From positions 1 to 28,641 of the forward strand of contig CAYUET010000036.1 in assembly GCA_964443875.1 (NCBI GenBank): DNA of 28,641 nt, in the 5' to 3' direction. The notes beneath the pieces were generated by a model that was not told where the DNA came from, did not search any database, and saw nothing but the letters and a program-made list of their open reading frames with translations. Of this stretch, positions 1 through 6,945 are shown piece by piece (positions within the stretch are counted from its first letter, which is position 1; the number at the start of each line of letters is the position of its first letter). The translations under genes and the position numbers were made by a program. Origin of the DNA: CAYUET01 sp964443875. Its GTDB lineage: Bacteria > Auribacterota > JAFGBW01.

Positions 1-608
1 ACTTTGAAGAGCAGTTGCAGCGCATCCGGGAGATCCGCCTCTCCGAGCGCAAGTTTTACCAGAAGATCACCGACATCTACGCCACCGCCCTCGACTACGA
101 TGTGACTGCCCAGGCCACCAAACGCTTTTTTGCGACTGTTCAGAACAAACTGCATTGGGCCATTCATGGCCATACGGCGTCAGAGGTTATTGTCAAGCGT
201 GCTGACTCGGAAAAACAAAACATGGGGCTGACAACCTGGAAGGATGCTCCCAAAGGAAAAATTCAGAAATTTGATGTCAGTGTGGCCAAGAATTACCTGA
301 CTGAAAACGAAATGGCACAACTCGCCCGGCTGGTAAACGCCTACCTGGATGTGGCCGAGGACATGGCCCAGCGCAAGATACCCATGACCATGCAGGACTG
401 GGAGACCCGTTTGAACAAGTTTATTGACGCCACTGACCGGGAAATCCTGCTAGACGCAGGCAAGGTGACAGCGGAGATCGCCAGGACCCACGCTGAAAGC
501 GAGTTTGAAAAATATAGAATTGTGCAAGACCGTCTTTTTGAAAGTGATTTTGACAAGATGATGAAACAGATCGAGTCTATAAAAAAGGCGGATACTAACG
601 ATGAATAA
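1..608 (+). CDS. rhuM: RhuM family protein, 3' part only (5' end outside window)
   Basis: The open frame runs in from the window edge without a stop (codons before position 15 read F-E-E-Q), so only about the last 200 residues of a normally ~330-residue protein are present. Family hallmarks I recognise are FYQKITDIYATALDY, FFATVQNKLHWAIHG, NMGLTTWK, KNYLTENEM and PMTMQDW. RhuM proteins (COG3943, named after a Salmonella pathogenicity-island gene) are often found inside type I restriction-modification operons; their biochemical role is not established. Its stop overlaps the hsdS start by 8 bases, so the two are probably translationally coupled and hsdM/hsdR should lie upstream. The family assignment is confident; any function in restriction is inferred from position only. 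Confidence 0.9.
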   Translation, partial: FEEQLQRIREIRLSERKFYQKITDIYATALDYDVTAQATKRFFATVQNKLHWAIHGHTASEVIVKRADSEKQNMGLTTWKDAPKGKIQKFDVSVAKNYLTENEMAQLARLVNAYLDVAEDMAQRKIPMTMQDWETRLNKFIDATDREILLDAGKVTAEIARTHAESEFEKYRIVQDRLFESDFDKMMKQIESIKKADTNDE

Positions 609-2328
609 GGAATCCGCCCTTTTACTGGAGCAACACTTCGACACCGCCCTCGAAAGCCCCGATGGAATCAAGAAACTCCGTGAACTGATCCTCACCCTCG
701 CCATGCAGGGAAAGCTGGTCAAGCAAGACCCAGAAGATCAACCGGCCAGCGAACTATTGAAAGAGATCCAAAAAGAAAAAGCCCGCCTAGCGGTCACTGA
801 GCGAAGTCGAAGTGCCCGCGACAAGTCACTGCCACCCATCAAGCCGGAGGAAGTACCGTATCCCGTCCCGGAGGGGTGGGTGTGGGTAAATCTTGATTAC
901 ATATCTTCTACTATTGATTATGGAACATCAAAAAAGACATGTGAAAACCAACGATTGATTCCTGTTTATCGAATGGGAAATATTGTTGAAGGGGAACTAA
1001 TTGATGAAAATTTTAAGTATATTGATAAGAACATAGATGATCTGCCAAAACTGTATTTGAAAAACTCGGATATATTATTCAATCGAACTAATAGCTATGA
1101 ACTGGTTGGGAAATCTGCGATTTACAAAGGACAAGATGATATTGCAACATTTGCTTCATATCTCATTCGAATCCGATTATTCGTAGATTATTTATTTCCC
1201 GTTTACATTGTAATGGCAATGAATACACCATACTATCGTAAAACTCAGATAGAACCAGAAATTGTTCAACAGTGTGGTCAAGCTAACTTTAATGGAACTA
1301 AATTATCATCAACCCTTATCCCCCTCCCCCCCCTTGCCGAACAGCGCCGCATTGTCGCCAAAATCGACGAACTCATGGCGCTCTGCGACAAGCTGGAAAA
1401 CCAGCGCAATGCCCGCAATGACAAACGGCTGGCCGTCCACACAGCGGCTATCAACCGCCTGCTGACCGCCGCTCACAAAAACGACTTTGACTCCTCCTGG
1501 CAGTTTATCACCCGCCACTTTGACCCGCTCTACAGCGTTAAAGAAAATGTGGCAGAGCTGAAAAAAGCCATCCTTACCCTTGCCATGCAGGGAAAGCTGG
1601 TCAAGCAAGACCCCAAGGATCAACCGGCCAGTGAACTGTTGAAAGAGATTCAGGCGGAGAAGGAACGGCTGATTAAAGAAGGGAAGATCAAGAAACAAAA
1701 AGAACTGCCGCCCATTAAGCCGGAGGAAGTGCCGTATCCCGTGCCGGAGGGGTGGGAGTGGACGAGGTTGATTGAATTAGGATATTGGGCTCTTGGTTCA
1801 GGTTTGCCTCTGAATATTCAAGGTGATTCTGGACAGGATATCCTTCTTTGTAAGGTTAGCGATATGAATTTGCCAGGAAATGAAAAATTCATATTATCAA
1901 CAAATAATTCAGTTTCAAAAGACATAGCTAATGAATACAGGCTTAGTATTAGTGAACCAATGACGATTATTTTTCCAAAGATTGGAGGTGCAATTGCTAC
2001 AAATAAACGTAGAATCCTTACAAGGCTTACAGTAATTGATAATAACTGCTTAGGTATTACCGCCTATAAACAAATAGATACGGAGTGGCTTTTTAAGCTA
2101 TTACTTAGCTTTGATTTTTCAAATTATCAAACAGGTACTTCAGTTCCAGCTATTAGTCAGGGAACTATAGGTGAAATCATAGTAGCCCTCCCACCCCTTT
2201 CCGAACAGCGCCGCATTGTCGCCAAAATCGACGAGCTCATGGCGCTCTGCGACAAGCTGGAAAATCAGATCGATCAGGCAACGGCAAAGCAGACCGCGCT
2301 GTTTAATGCCGTGCTGGCGAAGGTGTAA
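601..2328 (+). CDS. hsdS: Type I restriction-modification specificity subunit HsdS
   Basis: HsdS selects the DNA target of a type I methylase/restriction complex, each target-recognition domain (TRD) reading one half of a bipartite site. The 575-residue protein has the classic two-fold layout: conserved helix repeat (LILTLAMQGKLVKQDP, ~residues 30-55), TRD1 (~95-240), central helix repeat (PPLAEQRRIVAKIDELM, ~245-270), second copy of the first repeat (~323-350), TRD2 (~390-530) and second copy of the RRIVAKIDELM helix near the C-terminus. Both TRDs are preceded by PPIKPEEVPYPVPEGW. The DNA of the TRDs (about 885-1315 and 1765-2185) is clearly richer in A/T than the repeats around it, as expected of exchangeable TRDs. 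Odd features: a C8 tract at the TRD1 end and a palindromic repeat embedded at 795-814. No hsdR or hsdM follows. Confidence 0.95.
   Translation: MNKESALLLEQHFDTALESPDGIKKLRELILTLAMQGKLVKQDPEDQPASELLKEIQKEKARLAVTERSRSARDKSLPPIKPEEVPYPVPEGWVWVNLDYISSTIDYGTSKKTCENQRLIPVYRMGNIVEGELIDENFKYIDKNIDDLPKLYLKNSDILFNRTNSYELVGKSAIYKGQDDIATFASYLIRIRLFVDYLFPVYIVMAMNTPYYRKTQIEPEIVQQCGQANFNGTKLSSTLIPLPPLAEQRRIVAKIDELMALCDKLENQRNARNDKRLAVHTAAINRLLTAAHKNDFDSSWQFITRHFDPLYSVKENVAELKKAILTLAMQGKLVKQDPKDQPASELLKEIQAEKERLIKEGKIKKQKELPPIKPEEVPYPVPEGWEWTRLIELGYWALGSGLPLNIQGDSGQDILLCKVSDMNLPGNEKFILSTNNSVSKDIANEYRLSISEPMTIIFPKIGGAIATNKRRILTRLTVIDNNCLGITAYKQIDTEWLFKLLLSFDFSNYQTGTSVPAISQGTIGEIIVALPPLSEQRRIVAKIDELMALCDKLENQIDQATAKQTALFNAVLAKV
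688..768 (+). repeat. hsdS internal direct repeat A, copy 1
   Basis: This 81-base segment encodes ILTLAMQGKLVKQDP...ELLKEI and matches 1570-1650 with only a few, mostly silent, differences. It forms the N-terminal conserved helix region before TRD1 and could serve as a recombination site for TRD exchange. Confidence 0.85.
795..814 (+). repeat. Palindromic repeat element embedded in the hsdS frame
   Basis: CACTGAGCGAAGTCGAAGTG is an imperfect palindrome of the widespread 'CTTCGACTTCGCTCAG' type of dispersed repeat. It encodes TERSRSA within hsdS. At the equivalent place before TRD2 the protein reads ERLIKEGKIKKQKELPP, while here it reads ARLAVTERSRSARDKSLPP. The element therefore appears to have replaced the usual linker, with a net gain of two codons and the frame kept. 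The core GAGCGAAG also occurs in the repeat cluster at 2377-2537. Confidence 0.6.
1326..1333 (+). repeat. Homopolymeric C8 tract in hsdS
   Basis: Eight consecutive C residues lie at the junction between TRD1 and the central conserved helix (codons for L-P-P-L-A). The equivalent position after TRD2 is interrupted (CCCTCCCACCCC). Loss of one C would shift into a frame ending at 1465, and gain of one C into a frame ending at 1421; either gives a one-TRD truncated HsdS. Slippage at such tracts is a known route to phase variation. Confidence 0.6.
1339..1404 (+). repeat. hsdS internal direct repeat B, copy 1
   Basis: This 66-base segment encodes EQRRIVAKIDELMALCDKLENQ and differs from 2203-2268 at only two bases by my reading. 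It forms the spacer helix after TRD1 that sets the distance between the two half-sites. Confidence 0.85.
1570..1650 (+). repeat. hsdS internal direct repeat A, copy 2
   Basis: Second copy of the 81-base repeat at 688-768, placed before TRD2. The near identity at DNA level, in contrast to the unrelated TRDs, points to gene conversion or an internal duplication. Confidence 0.85.
2203..2268 (+). repeat. hsdS internal direct repeat B, copy 2
   Basis: Second copy of the 66-base repeat at 1339-1404, encoding the helix after TRD2. The two B copies and two A copies bracket both TRDs with near-identical DNA. Confidence 0.85.
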
Positions 2329-2376
2329 AGACTATGCGCTTAAAGTCACTCAGAAATAGTGTGCATTCTTTTCCTC

Positions 2377-2537
2377 TGTCATTCTGAGCGAAGCGAAGAA
2401 TCTATGCCTTTCTATTCCCCATCCGTCATCCCGGAGCTCGACTCCGGGATCCATGCCTTTCATCTTCTCTTCACCTGTCACCCTGAGCGAAGCCGAAGGA
2501 TCCATGCCGTTTTCCTCTGTCATTCCGAACGCATGCA
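2377..2537. repeat. Cluster of four dispersed palindromic repeat units
   Basis: Four related units begin TGTCATTC, CGTCATCCC, TGTCACCC and TGTCATTCC at 2377, 2424, 2476 and 2518. The first three end in '(T/C)CTATGCC / CCATGCC'. Units 1 and 3 contain CTGAGCGAAG(C); unit 2 contains the palindrome CCCGGAGCTCGACTCCGGG; unit 4 is truncated. Translations look like CHSERSEES and VIPELDSGIH, the familiar artefact peptides of such repeats, so I do not call a gene here. The cluster separates the restriction locus from the hicBA pair. Confidence 0.75.
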
Positions 2538-2605
2538 GATTTCCAGGATCGCGCCTCAAAAATGAACTAGAAAGGAATCCGATAAATATTCCCAGTTAAA
2601 AAAGA

Positions 2606-2836
2606 TTAATTTTTAGAGTTTAAAAAATCAACTGGATCAATTCCGGCTTGTTTCAGAATGGCTCTTAACGTTCCTTCTGGCATATCTCCGGGATGATTGG
2701 GGATAGTGGTATAGCGGTTAGATAATTTGCAGAACCAGATTTCATGGCTTCCGGCAGCATTACGGTCAAATTCAAAACCAAAAAGTTTAAGCCTGTAAAT
2801 AATATCCCGGTATCTGAACCCTGAAAGACGCCCCAT
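2606..2836 (-). CDS. hicA: HicA-type toxin (mRNA interferase)
   Basis: HicA toxins have a small double-stranded-RNA-binding fold and cleave mRNA; the partner HicB blocks the active site. This 76-residue protein shows the family pattern: an N-terminal RDIIYRLKLFGFEFDR, the catalytic-type histidine in GSHEIW (His31), a conserved TIPNHPGDMPEGTLRAILKQAGI segment and a short C-terminus. The length is typical. Its ATG overlaps the hicB stop by one base (TAATG), so translation is coupled with antitoxin first and toxin second. No frameshift or missing catalytic residue is visible, so the toxin looks intact. Confidence 0.9.
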   Translation of the reverse strand: MGRLSGFRYRDIIYRLKLFGFEFDRNAAGSHEIWFCKLSNRYTTIPNHPGDMPEGTLRAILKQAGIDPVDFLNSKN

Positions 2837-3066
2837 TAGGCCCCCACAACCAAGGGTAAATCAAAGTGTTTTTTAATAGCGGAAAAACGTAATTTTTGTT
2901 GTTTTTCTTTTTTTGATTCAATGATTTTCTTTGCAATATCCCGGGCAATCTCCATTGTTTCGGTGAGGGTTCTGCCTTGTGCAACTAAGCCTTGTATGTC
3001 GTCTGAAGTGGCAAGATAAACCCCTTCAGGGAGTTTTTCAATATGAAGGTTAATTAATTGTTCCAT
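2836..3066 (-). CDS. hicB: HicB-type antitoxin (short form)
   Basis: Start chosen at 3066 because AAGGAGATAAAAG lies directly before this ATG; the frame stays open further upstream without a comparable ribosome site. The 76-residue product has the partial RNase-H-like HicB fold: LHIEKLPEGVYLATSDDIQGLVAQGRTLTETMEIARDIAKKII (start of protein to ~residue 48), followed by a basic tail. It lacks an obvious C-terminal ribbon-helix-helix or HTH domain, so it belongs to the short HicB group and may not bind DNA by itself. It should neutralise the HicA encoded immediately downstream. The pair lies next to a restriction locus and repeats, a common accessory setting. Confidence 0.88.
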   Translation of the reverse strand: MEQLINLHIEKLPEGVYLATSDDIQGLVAQGRTLTETMEIARDIAKKIIESKKEKQQKLRFSAIKKHFDLPLVVGA

Positions 3067-3099
3067 TCTTTTATCTCCTTTTAAGATTCTGTCCTTCAG

Positions 3100-3129
3100 A
3101 TTATCAGAATTCTCAAAATAATAAAACAA
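3100..3129 (-). promoter_or_regulatory. Possible hicBA promoter
   Basis: On the minus strand TTGTTT (3124-3129) and GATAAT (3100-3105) are separated by 18 bases, 33 bases before the hicB ATG. The -10 is close to consensus but the -35 is weak. The AGAATTCT palindrome just upstream of the -10 could be part of an operator. Prediction by eye only. Confidence 0.3.
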
Positions 3130-3184
3130 ATCTTTCTTTATTGAATAATCGTGAATACCCCTCTCTCGATTCTTCATCTTCCGT

Positions 3185-3213
3185 TTGACCAATAGAGCCT
3201 TTTTTGCTTTGAT
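3185..3213 (+). promoter_or_regulatory. Possible metG promoter
   Basis: TTGACC (3185-3190) and TTTGAT (3208-3213) are separated by 17 bases, with the metG start 38 bases beyond the -10. The -35 is good and the -10 is poor. It is divergent from the hicBA promoter. Confidence 0.35.
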
Positions 3214-3251
3214 AGGCCTTTAATTTTTGAAAAAACGTTCAGGAGAAGATC

Positions 3252-5309
3252 ATGCAGAAAGAAACCATTCTTGTCACATCCGCACTCCCTTATGCCAATG
3301 GCCCTATCCATTTCGGCCACATTGCCGGTGCCTACCTGCCTGCGGATGTTTTTGTCCGTTATCAGAGAATGCTTCATAATGATATTGTCTATATCTGCGG
3401 AACCGATGAATACGGGGTTGCCGTCACCATCGGGGCGGAAAAGGAAAAACATACACCCAAGGAGCATGTGGACATCTATCATGAAGTCATTAAAGACATC
3501 TTTAAGAAATTCAACATCAGCTTTGATCATTTCTCCAGAACCACCAATAAATTCCATGCGGAATTAAGCCAGAAATTTTTTACAGAGCTTAATCAGAACG
3601 GCCACATTGAATCCAAAACCGTGGAACAACACTATTGCAAAAAATGCGATCGTTTTCTGGCCGACCGTTTCATTCAGGGCACCTGCTACCTTTGCGGCAA
3701 AACCAATGCCCGGGGTGACGAATGCCCGAGCTGCGGCGCCTGGCTGGAGCCTTTGAAACTTAAAGACCCTCTGTGTAAAATCTGCGGAGCCACTCCTGAA
3801 ATCCGCGAGACTCGTCACTGGTTTTTAAAACTCGGTGCTTTCAAAGAAAAACTTTCCGCCTGGATCGATGCTCACCCTTACTGGAAAACCAATGTGGTGA
3901 ATGCCGCCAAAAAACAGATTGAAACCCTGGAATCCCGCCCCATTACCCGCGATCTCTCCTGGGGAATTCCCGTCCCCCTGAAGGAAGCTGAAGGCAAGGT
4001 TCTTTATGTATGGTTTGACGCGCCCATAGGCTACATCGACGCCACCATGGAATGGGCGGAAAAATCAGGCAAACCTGAGAAATGGAAACATTACTGGCAG
4101 AATCCGGACTGCCGCATTGTCAATTTTATCGGAAAAGACAATATCCCTTTTCACCTTCTGGTATGGCCGTCCATGCTCATGGGGCAGACCACCCCTTACA
4201 CCCTGGCGGAAAACATTCCGGCCAATGAATTCTACAATCTCGAGGGACGCCAGTTTTCAAAATCCGAAGGCTGGTACGTGGATCTCGACTCCTGTTTTCA
4301 GAAATACTCGGCCGATCAGCTCCGCTATGCCCTTGCCGCCAATGCGCCCGAAACCAAAGACAGCGATTTTACCTGGAAGGACTTTCAGAAATTCAACAAC
4401 ACCGATCTTGTTAATGTGCTGGGAAACCTGCTGAACAGACTCATGACTTTCACTCACCGCAACTTCGAAGGAAAAGTGCCCGAGGCAAAAACGCTTCCTT
4501 CCTCGCACAGCGCCCTTCTTCAGGAAGTGGAAACCCGCAGAAAAACCATTGCCGGGTACTACAATACCTATCAGCTCAAAAGAGCCTGCTATGATTTTAT
4601 TGATATGGCAAGGATTGGAAACAAATTCTTTGATGAAAATGAACCCTGGAAAGTCATCAAGACAGACAAAGACGCCTGCGGAAAAACTCTTTTTGTGCTT
4701 TTCCGTCTGCTGGAGCAGGTCGCCCGTGCCGCCTGGCCCGTGATTCCCGATACCGCAAACGCCATTTTAAAACAGCTGGGCATTTCCCAAACTCCCCTGG
4801 AGACCGGCTGGGATGCGCCTTCCCTTATCCCCTCCGACGGAACCCATGCCTTAGGCGAGGCCTTTATTCTCTTTAAAAAAATCGAGGATGCCGAAATGGA
4901 GGCAGAAGGCAAAAAACTCCATTCAGCTCTTGAAAAAATCACAGCCAAAGAAGCCCCTCCCGCCGCTCCGGTTTTTGACGCCTTAAGTCCGGAAATCACC
5001 TATGAGGATTTCGCAAAAACCGACTTAAGAACCGCGCTGATACTTTCTGCCGAAGCTGTGCCGAAATCCAAAAAGCTCATCAAGCTTCAGGTGGACTTAG
5101 GCTTTGAAAAGCGCCAGATTCTGGCTGGAATCGCAGAACACTTTAAACCCGAAGACCTTCCCGGAAAAACCGTGGTGGTCGTGGCCAATTTAGCTCCCCG
5201 TAAACTCATGGGCGAACTCTCGCAGGGAATGATTCTCGCAGCTTCTCTTGGAAGCTCTCTTTCCCTTGTCAACGGTTCTCCCGCAAACCCAGGATCAAAG
5301 GTGAAATAA
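3252..5309 (+). CDS. metG: Methionyl-tRNA synthetase
   Basis: Charges tRNA-Met with methionine in the cytoplasm. At 685 residues it has the full bacterial layout. The class I HIGH-type motif is HFGH (residues 20-23) in SALPYANGPIHFGHIAGAYL. A zinc-knuckle insert with four CxxC pairs lies at about C129/C132, C145/C148, C158/C161 and C175/C178. The KMSKS-type loop reads QFSKS near residue 334, followed by an anticodon-binding helical domain. A C-terminal Trbp111-like tRNA-binding domain runs from about residue 587 to the end (DFAKTDLRTALI...LAPRKLMGELSQGMILAAS). The start is supported by AGGAG seven bases upstream. The stop is separated by two bases from the PilZ gene, so metG probably leads an operon that continues into signalling genes. 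Confidence 0.97.
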   Translation: MQKETILVTSALPYANGPIHFGHIAGAYLPADVFVRYQRMLHNDIVYICGTDEYGVAVTIGAEKEKHTPKEHVDIYHEVIKDIFKKFNISFDHFSRTTNKFHAELSQKFFTELNQNGHIESKTVEQHYCKKCDRFLADRFIQGTCYLCGKTNARGDECPSCGAWLEPLKLKDPLCKICGATPEIRETRHWFLKLGAFKEKLSAWIDAHPYWKTNVVNAAKKQIETLESRPITRDLSWGIPVPLKEAEGKVLYVWFDAPIGYIDATMEWAEKSGKPEKWKHYWQNPDCRIVNFIGKDNIPFHLLVWPSMLMGQTTPYTLAENIPANEFYNLEGRQFSKSEGWYVDLDSCFQKYSADQLRYALAANAPETKDSDFTWKDFQKFNNTDLVNVLGNLLNRLMTFTHRNFEGKVPEAKTLPSSHSALLQEVETRRKTIAGYYNTYQLKRACYDFIDMARIGNKFFDENEPWKVIKTDKDACGKTLFVLFRLLEQVARAAWPVIPDTANAILKQLGISQTPLETGWDAPSLIPSDGTHALGEAFILFKKIEDAEMEAEGKKLHSALEKITAKEAPPAAPVFDALSPEITYEDFAKTDLRTALILSAEAVPKSKKLIKLQVDLGFEKRQILAGIAEHFKPEDLPGKTVVVVANLAPRKLMGELSQGMILAASLGSSLSLVNGSPANPGSKVK

Positions 5310-5311
5310 TC

Positions 5312-5779
5312 ATGAACAAAATCGTCAACAAACGACTCTATTTCCGCATTCCCCAGAATAACGTACTCTCCATTGCCGCCTGCAATGCCGAAGAGGCCCT
5401 TAACCTTCATCCTGACAAAAAAAATCCTTCACTTCATTATGCCCGCATGAAAAATCTTTCAGCGTCCGGCATCCTTATGGAATCCGAGCAGAATTATTCG
5501 GTCAATGATGTTTTAAAAATGGAAATCCTTCTGGACCTGATCCCTGAAGAATACGATGATCCTGCTTATCAGGAGCTGGAAGACATGAATTTTGAAAAAA
5601 AGATTTTCAGAACCATTGCACGAGTCGTCCGGGTGGAACAGATCAGCTCAAAATATTTTGAAATCGGGCTGGAATTCGTAGGCGTGGAAACCAAATACAG
5701 AGATGTGCTTATCAAATACGTCGAATCGCATCTTCCCAAGCGTCCTCCCTTTCAAAAAGAGGAGTCTCATGCCTCATAA
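5312..5779 (+). CDS. PilZ domain protein (cyclic-di-GMP receptor candidate)
   Basis: PilZ domains bind cyclic di-GMP through an N-terminal RxxxR and a later (D/N)xSxxG motif. Both are visible: RLYFR at residues 8-12 and NLSASG near residue 49. The strand pattern that follows (GILMESEQ...DVLKMEILLD...ARVVRVEQ...YFEIGLEFVGV) is the beta-barrel core. It is a stand-alone 155-residue domain with no membrane segment, so it is probably cytosolic and acts through a partner. It starts two bases after metG and overlaps the CheW gene by 11 bases, suggesting co-translation. A role linking c-di-GMP level to a CheW-containing receptor array is an inference from position. Confidence 0.88.
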   Translation: MNKIVNKRLYFRIPQNNVLSIAACNAEEALNLHPDKKNPSLHYARMKNLSASGILMESEQNYSVNDVLKMEILLDLIPEEYDDPAYQELEDMNFEKKIFRTIARVVRVEQISSKYFEIGLEFVGVETKYRDVLIKYVESHLPKRPPFQKEESHAS

Positions 5780-6248
5780 TCCGGAAGAAATCATTCTTGT
5801 CATTTTTCAGATCGGCTCAGATCTCTTTGCCATTGAGGTTCAGCAGATCCGTGAAATATTAAGAATACCGGACATCATCCGAATCCCCAACGCACCCCCC
5901 TTTGTTGAAGGAATCATCAATCTTCGCGGCTTTGCCGTCTGCGTTTTAGACCTTCATAAACGTTTTCAGATTTCTCCTTCCGTGGAAAATAAAGGCCGCC
6001 GTATCCTGGTCATTGATCTGAAGGACCGGAGTCTTGGACTTATCGTCGACAAAGTTCATGAGGTTCTCCATATGCCTTCAGGCGACCTGCAGAGAATTCC
6101 CCCTGAGCTCACCTCCCTTGAATCCCGCTTTCTGAAAGGAGTTGCCTCGATAAATAAAAGCCTCGTCCTGATTATCGACGCGGAAAAAATGTTTTCAACA
6201 GAAGAGCTCCTGAAACTCACAGCCCATCTGGAGCCCCTGCATGAATGA
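5769..6248 (+). CDS. CheW-type chemotaxis coupling protein
   Basis: CheW links chemoreceptors to the CheA kinase. Start at 5769 is chosen because AGAGGAG lies just upstream; the frame is open further 5' but inside the PilZ gene and without a ribosome site. The 159-residue product shows the CheW SH3-like pattern: ILVIFQIGSDLFAIEVQQIREILRIPDIIRIPNAPPFVEGIINLRG, CVLDLHKRF, ILVIDLKDRSLGLIVDKVHEVL, then VASINKSLVLIIDAEKMF. The length is that of a single-domain CheW. No receptor, CheA or CheY gene is in the window, so the partner array is encoded elsewhere. It overlaps genes on both sides (11 and 8 bases), indicating a tight operon. Confidence 0.92.
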   Translation: MPHNPEEIILVIFQIGSDLFAIEVQQIREILRIPDIIRIPNAPPFVEGIINLRGFAVCVLDLHKRFQISPSVENKGRRILVIDLKDRSLGLIVDKVHEVLHMPSGDLQRIPPELTSLESRFLKGVASINKSLVLIIDAEKMFSTEELLKLTAHLEPLHE

Positions 6249-6894
6249 AATTGACACCTTCAGGGAACTGGAAGAGATCTATGCACTTATTCCCGGCTCG
6301 ACCTGCATGGAAAGTTCATGCTCCAACGGATGCTGCACCAAAAAAGAAAGTCCCCGGGACGCGGACGGAATGTTCATGCCCCTTCCCCTGGTTTATACCG
6401 TGGAGTACCTCTACATTCTCGATTATCTGAACAGACAGTTTCCCCTCACTCCCCTGGAAGCCCATTTTGATTTTTCAAAGGCCGCAAGGCTTTGTCCGTT
6501 TAAAGATCCCGAAACCCGCAACTGCCGGATCTATGAGGTGCGTCCCTTTTCCTGCCGCATGTTCGGGCGGAAACTTCCCCCGGTTTTCTGGGGGGTGGAA
6601 GTCAGCGAAAAACAGGCTATGGGGGTCTTCTGCCCGAATTTAAGAATAGATGAAGAAGCAAGGCAGGACGATTTCCTGAACGCCTATCCCCGTTTGTGGG
6701 ATATGCTGGCTCACCTTTCCCTGATCGAATCCCCGTTTTCCCCGAAAAAAACAGAGATTCTTGAAAAAGTTACCGGCATCCCGGTTATACTGATTCTTTC
6801 GTTCGGCGAATTTTACCGTCTCTGCCATATGGATGTAAAAGAATTCGGGGAAACTTTCCCCGGCTACTGGGAAAGCATGGCCGATAAACTGTAG
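6241..6894 (+). CDS. YkgJ/UPF0153-type cysteine-cluster protein
   Basis: This 217-residue soluble protein carries the YkgJ-type metal-binding cysteine pattern (PF03692-like): C22, C27, C31 and C32 in TCMESSCSNGCC, then C85, C95 and C105 in CPFKDPETRNCRIYEVRPFSCRMFG, plus C131. The family is thought to bind zinc or an iron-sulfur centre, but its function is not known. The YEVRP(F/x)xCR segment is the best-conserved part of the family. The C-terminal ~90 residues are helical and unassigned. It overlaps the CheW gene by 8 bases, so it is probably co-expressed with it. No link to chemotaxis can be claimed from sequence. Confidence 0.8.
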   Translation: MNEIDTFRELEEIYALIPGSTCMESSCSNGCCTKKESPRDADGMFMPLPLVYTVEYLYILDYLNRQFPLTPLEAHFDFSKAARLCPFKDPETRNCRIYEVRPFSCRMFGRKLPPVFWGVEVSEKQAMGVFCPNLRIDEEARQDDFLNAYPRLWDMLAHLSLIESPFSPKKTEILEKVTGIPVILILSFGEFYRLCHMDVKEFGETFPGYWESMADKL

Positions 6895-6945
6895 CGTCCA
6901 TCTTCTCACAAAAATTGAATTATCAAACATAAAAAAGAGGTAGTT

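Noticed and set aside
2350..2565. Two opposite short frames (68-69 codons) encoding CHSERSEES / VIPELDSGIH-like peptides
   Set aside because: These are translations of dispersed palindromic repeats, a known annotation artefact; no ribosome sites.
2836..3192. Longer 118-codon version of HicB
   Set aside because: The internal ATG at 3066 has a strong AAGGAG site and matches the normal HicB start; the upstream extension is not HicB-like and covers the predicted promoter.
5703..5768. 22-codon N-terminal extension of the CheW protein
   Set aside because: Lies inside the PilZ gene in another frame; AGAGGAG supports the start at 5769.
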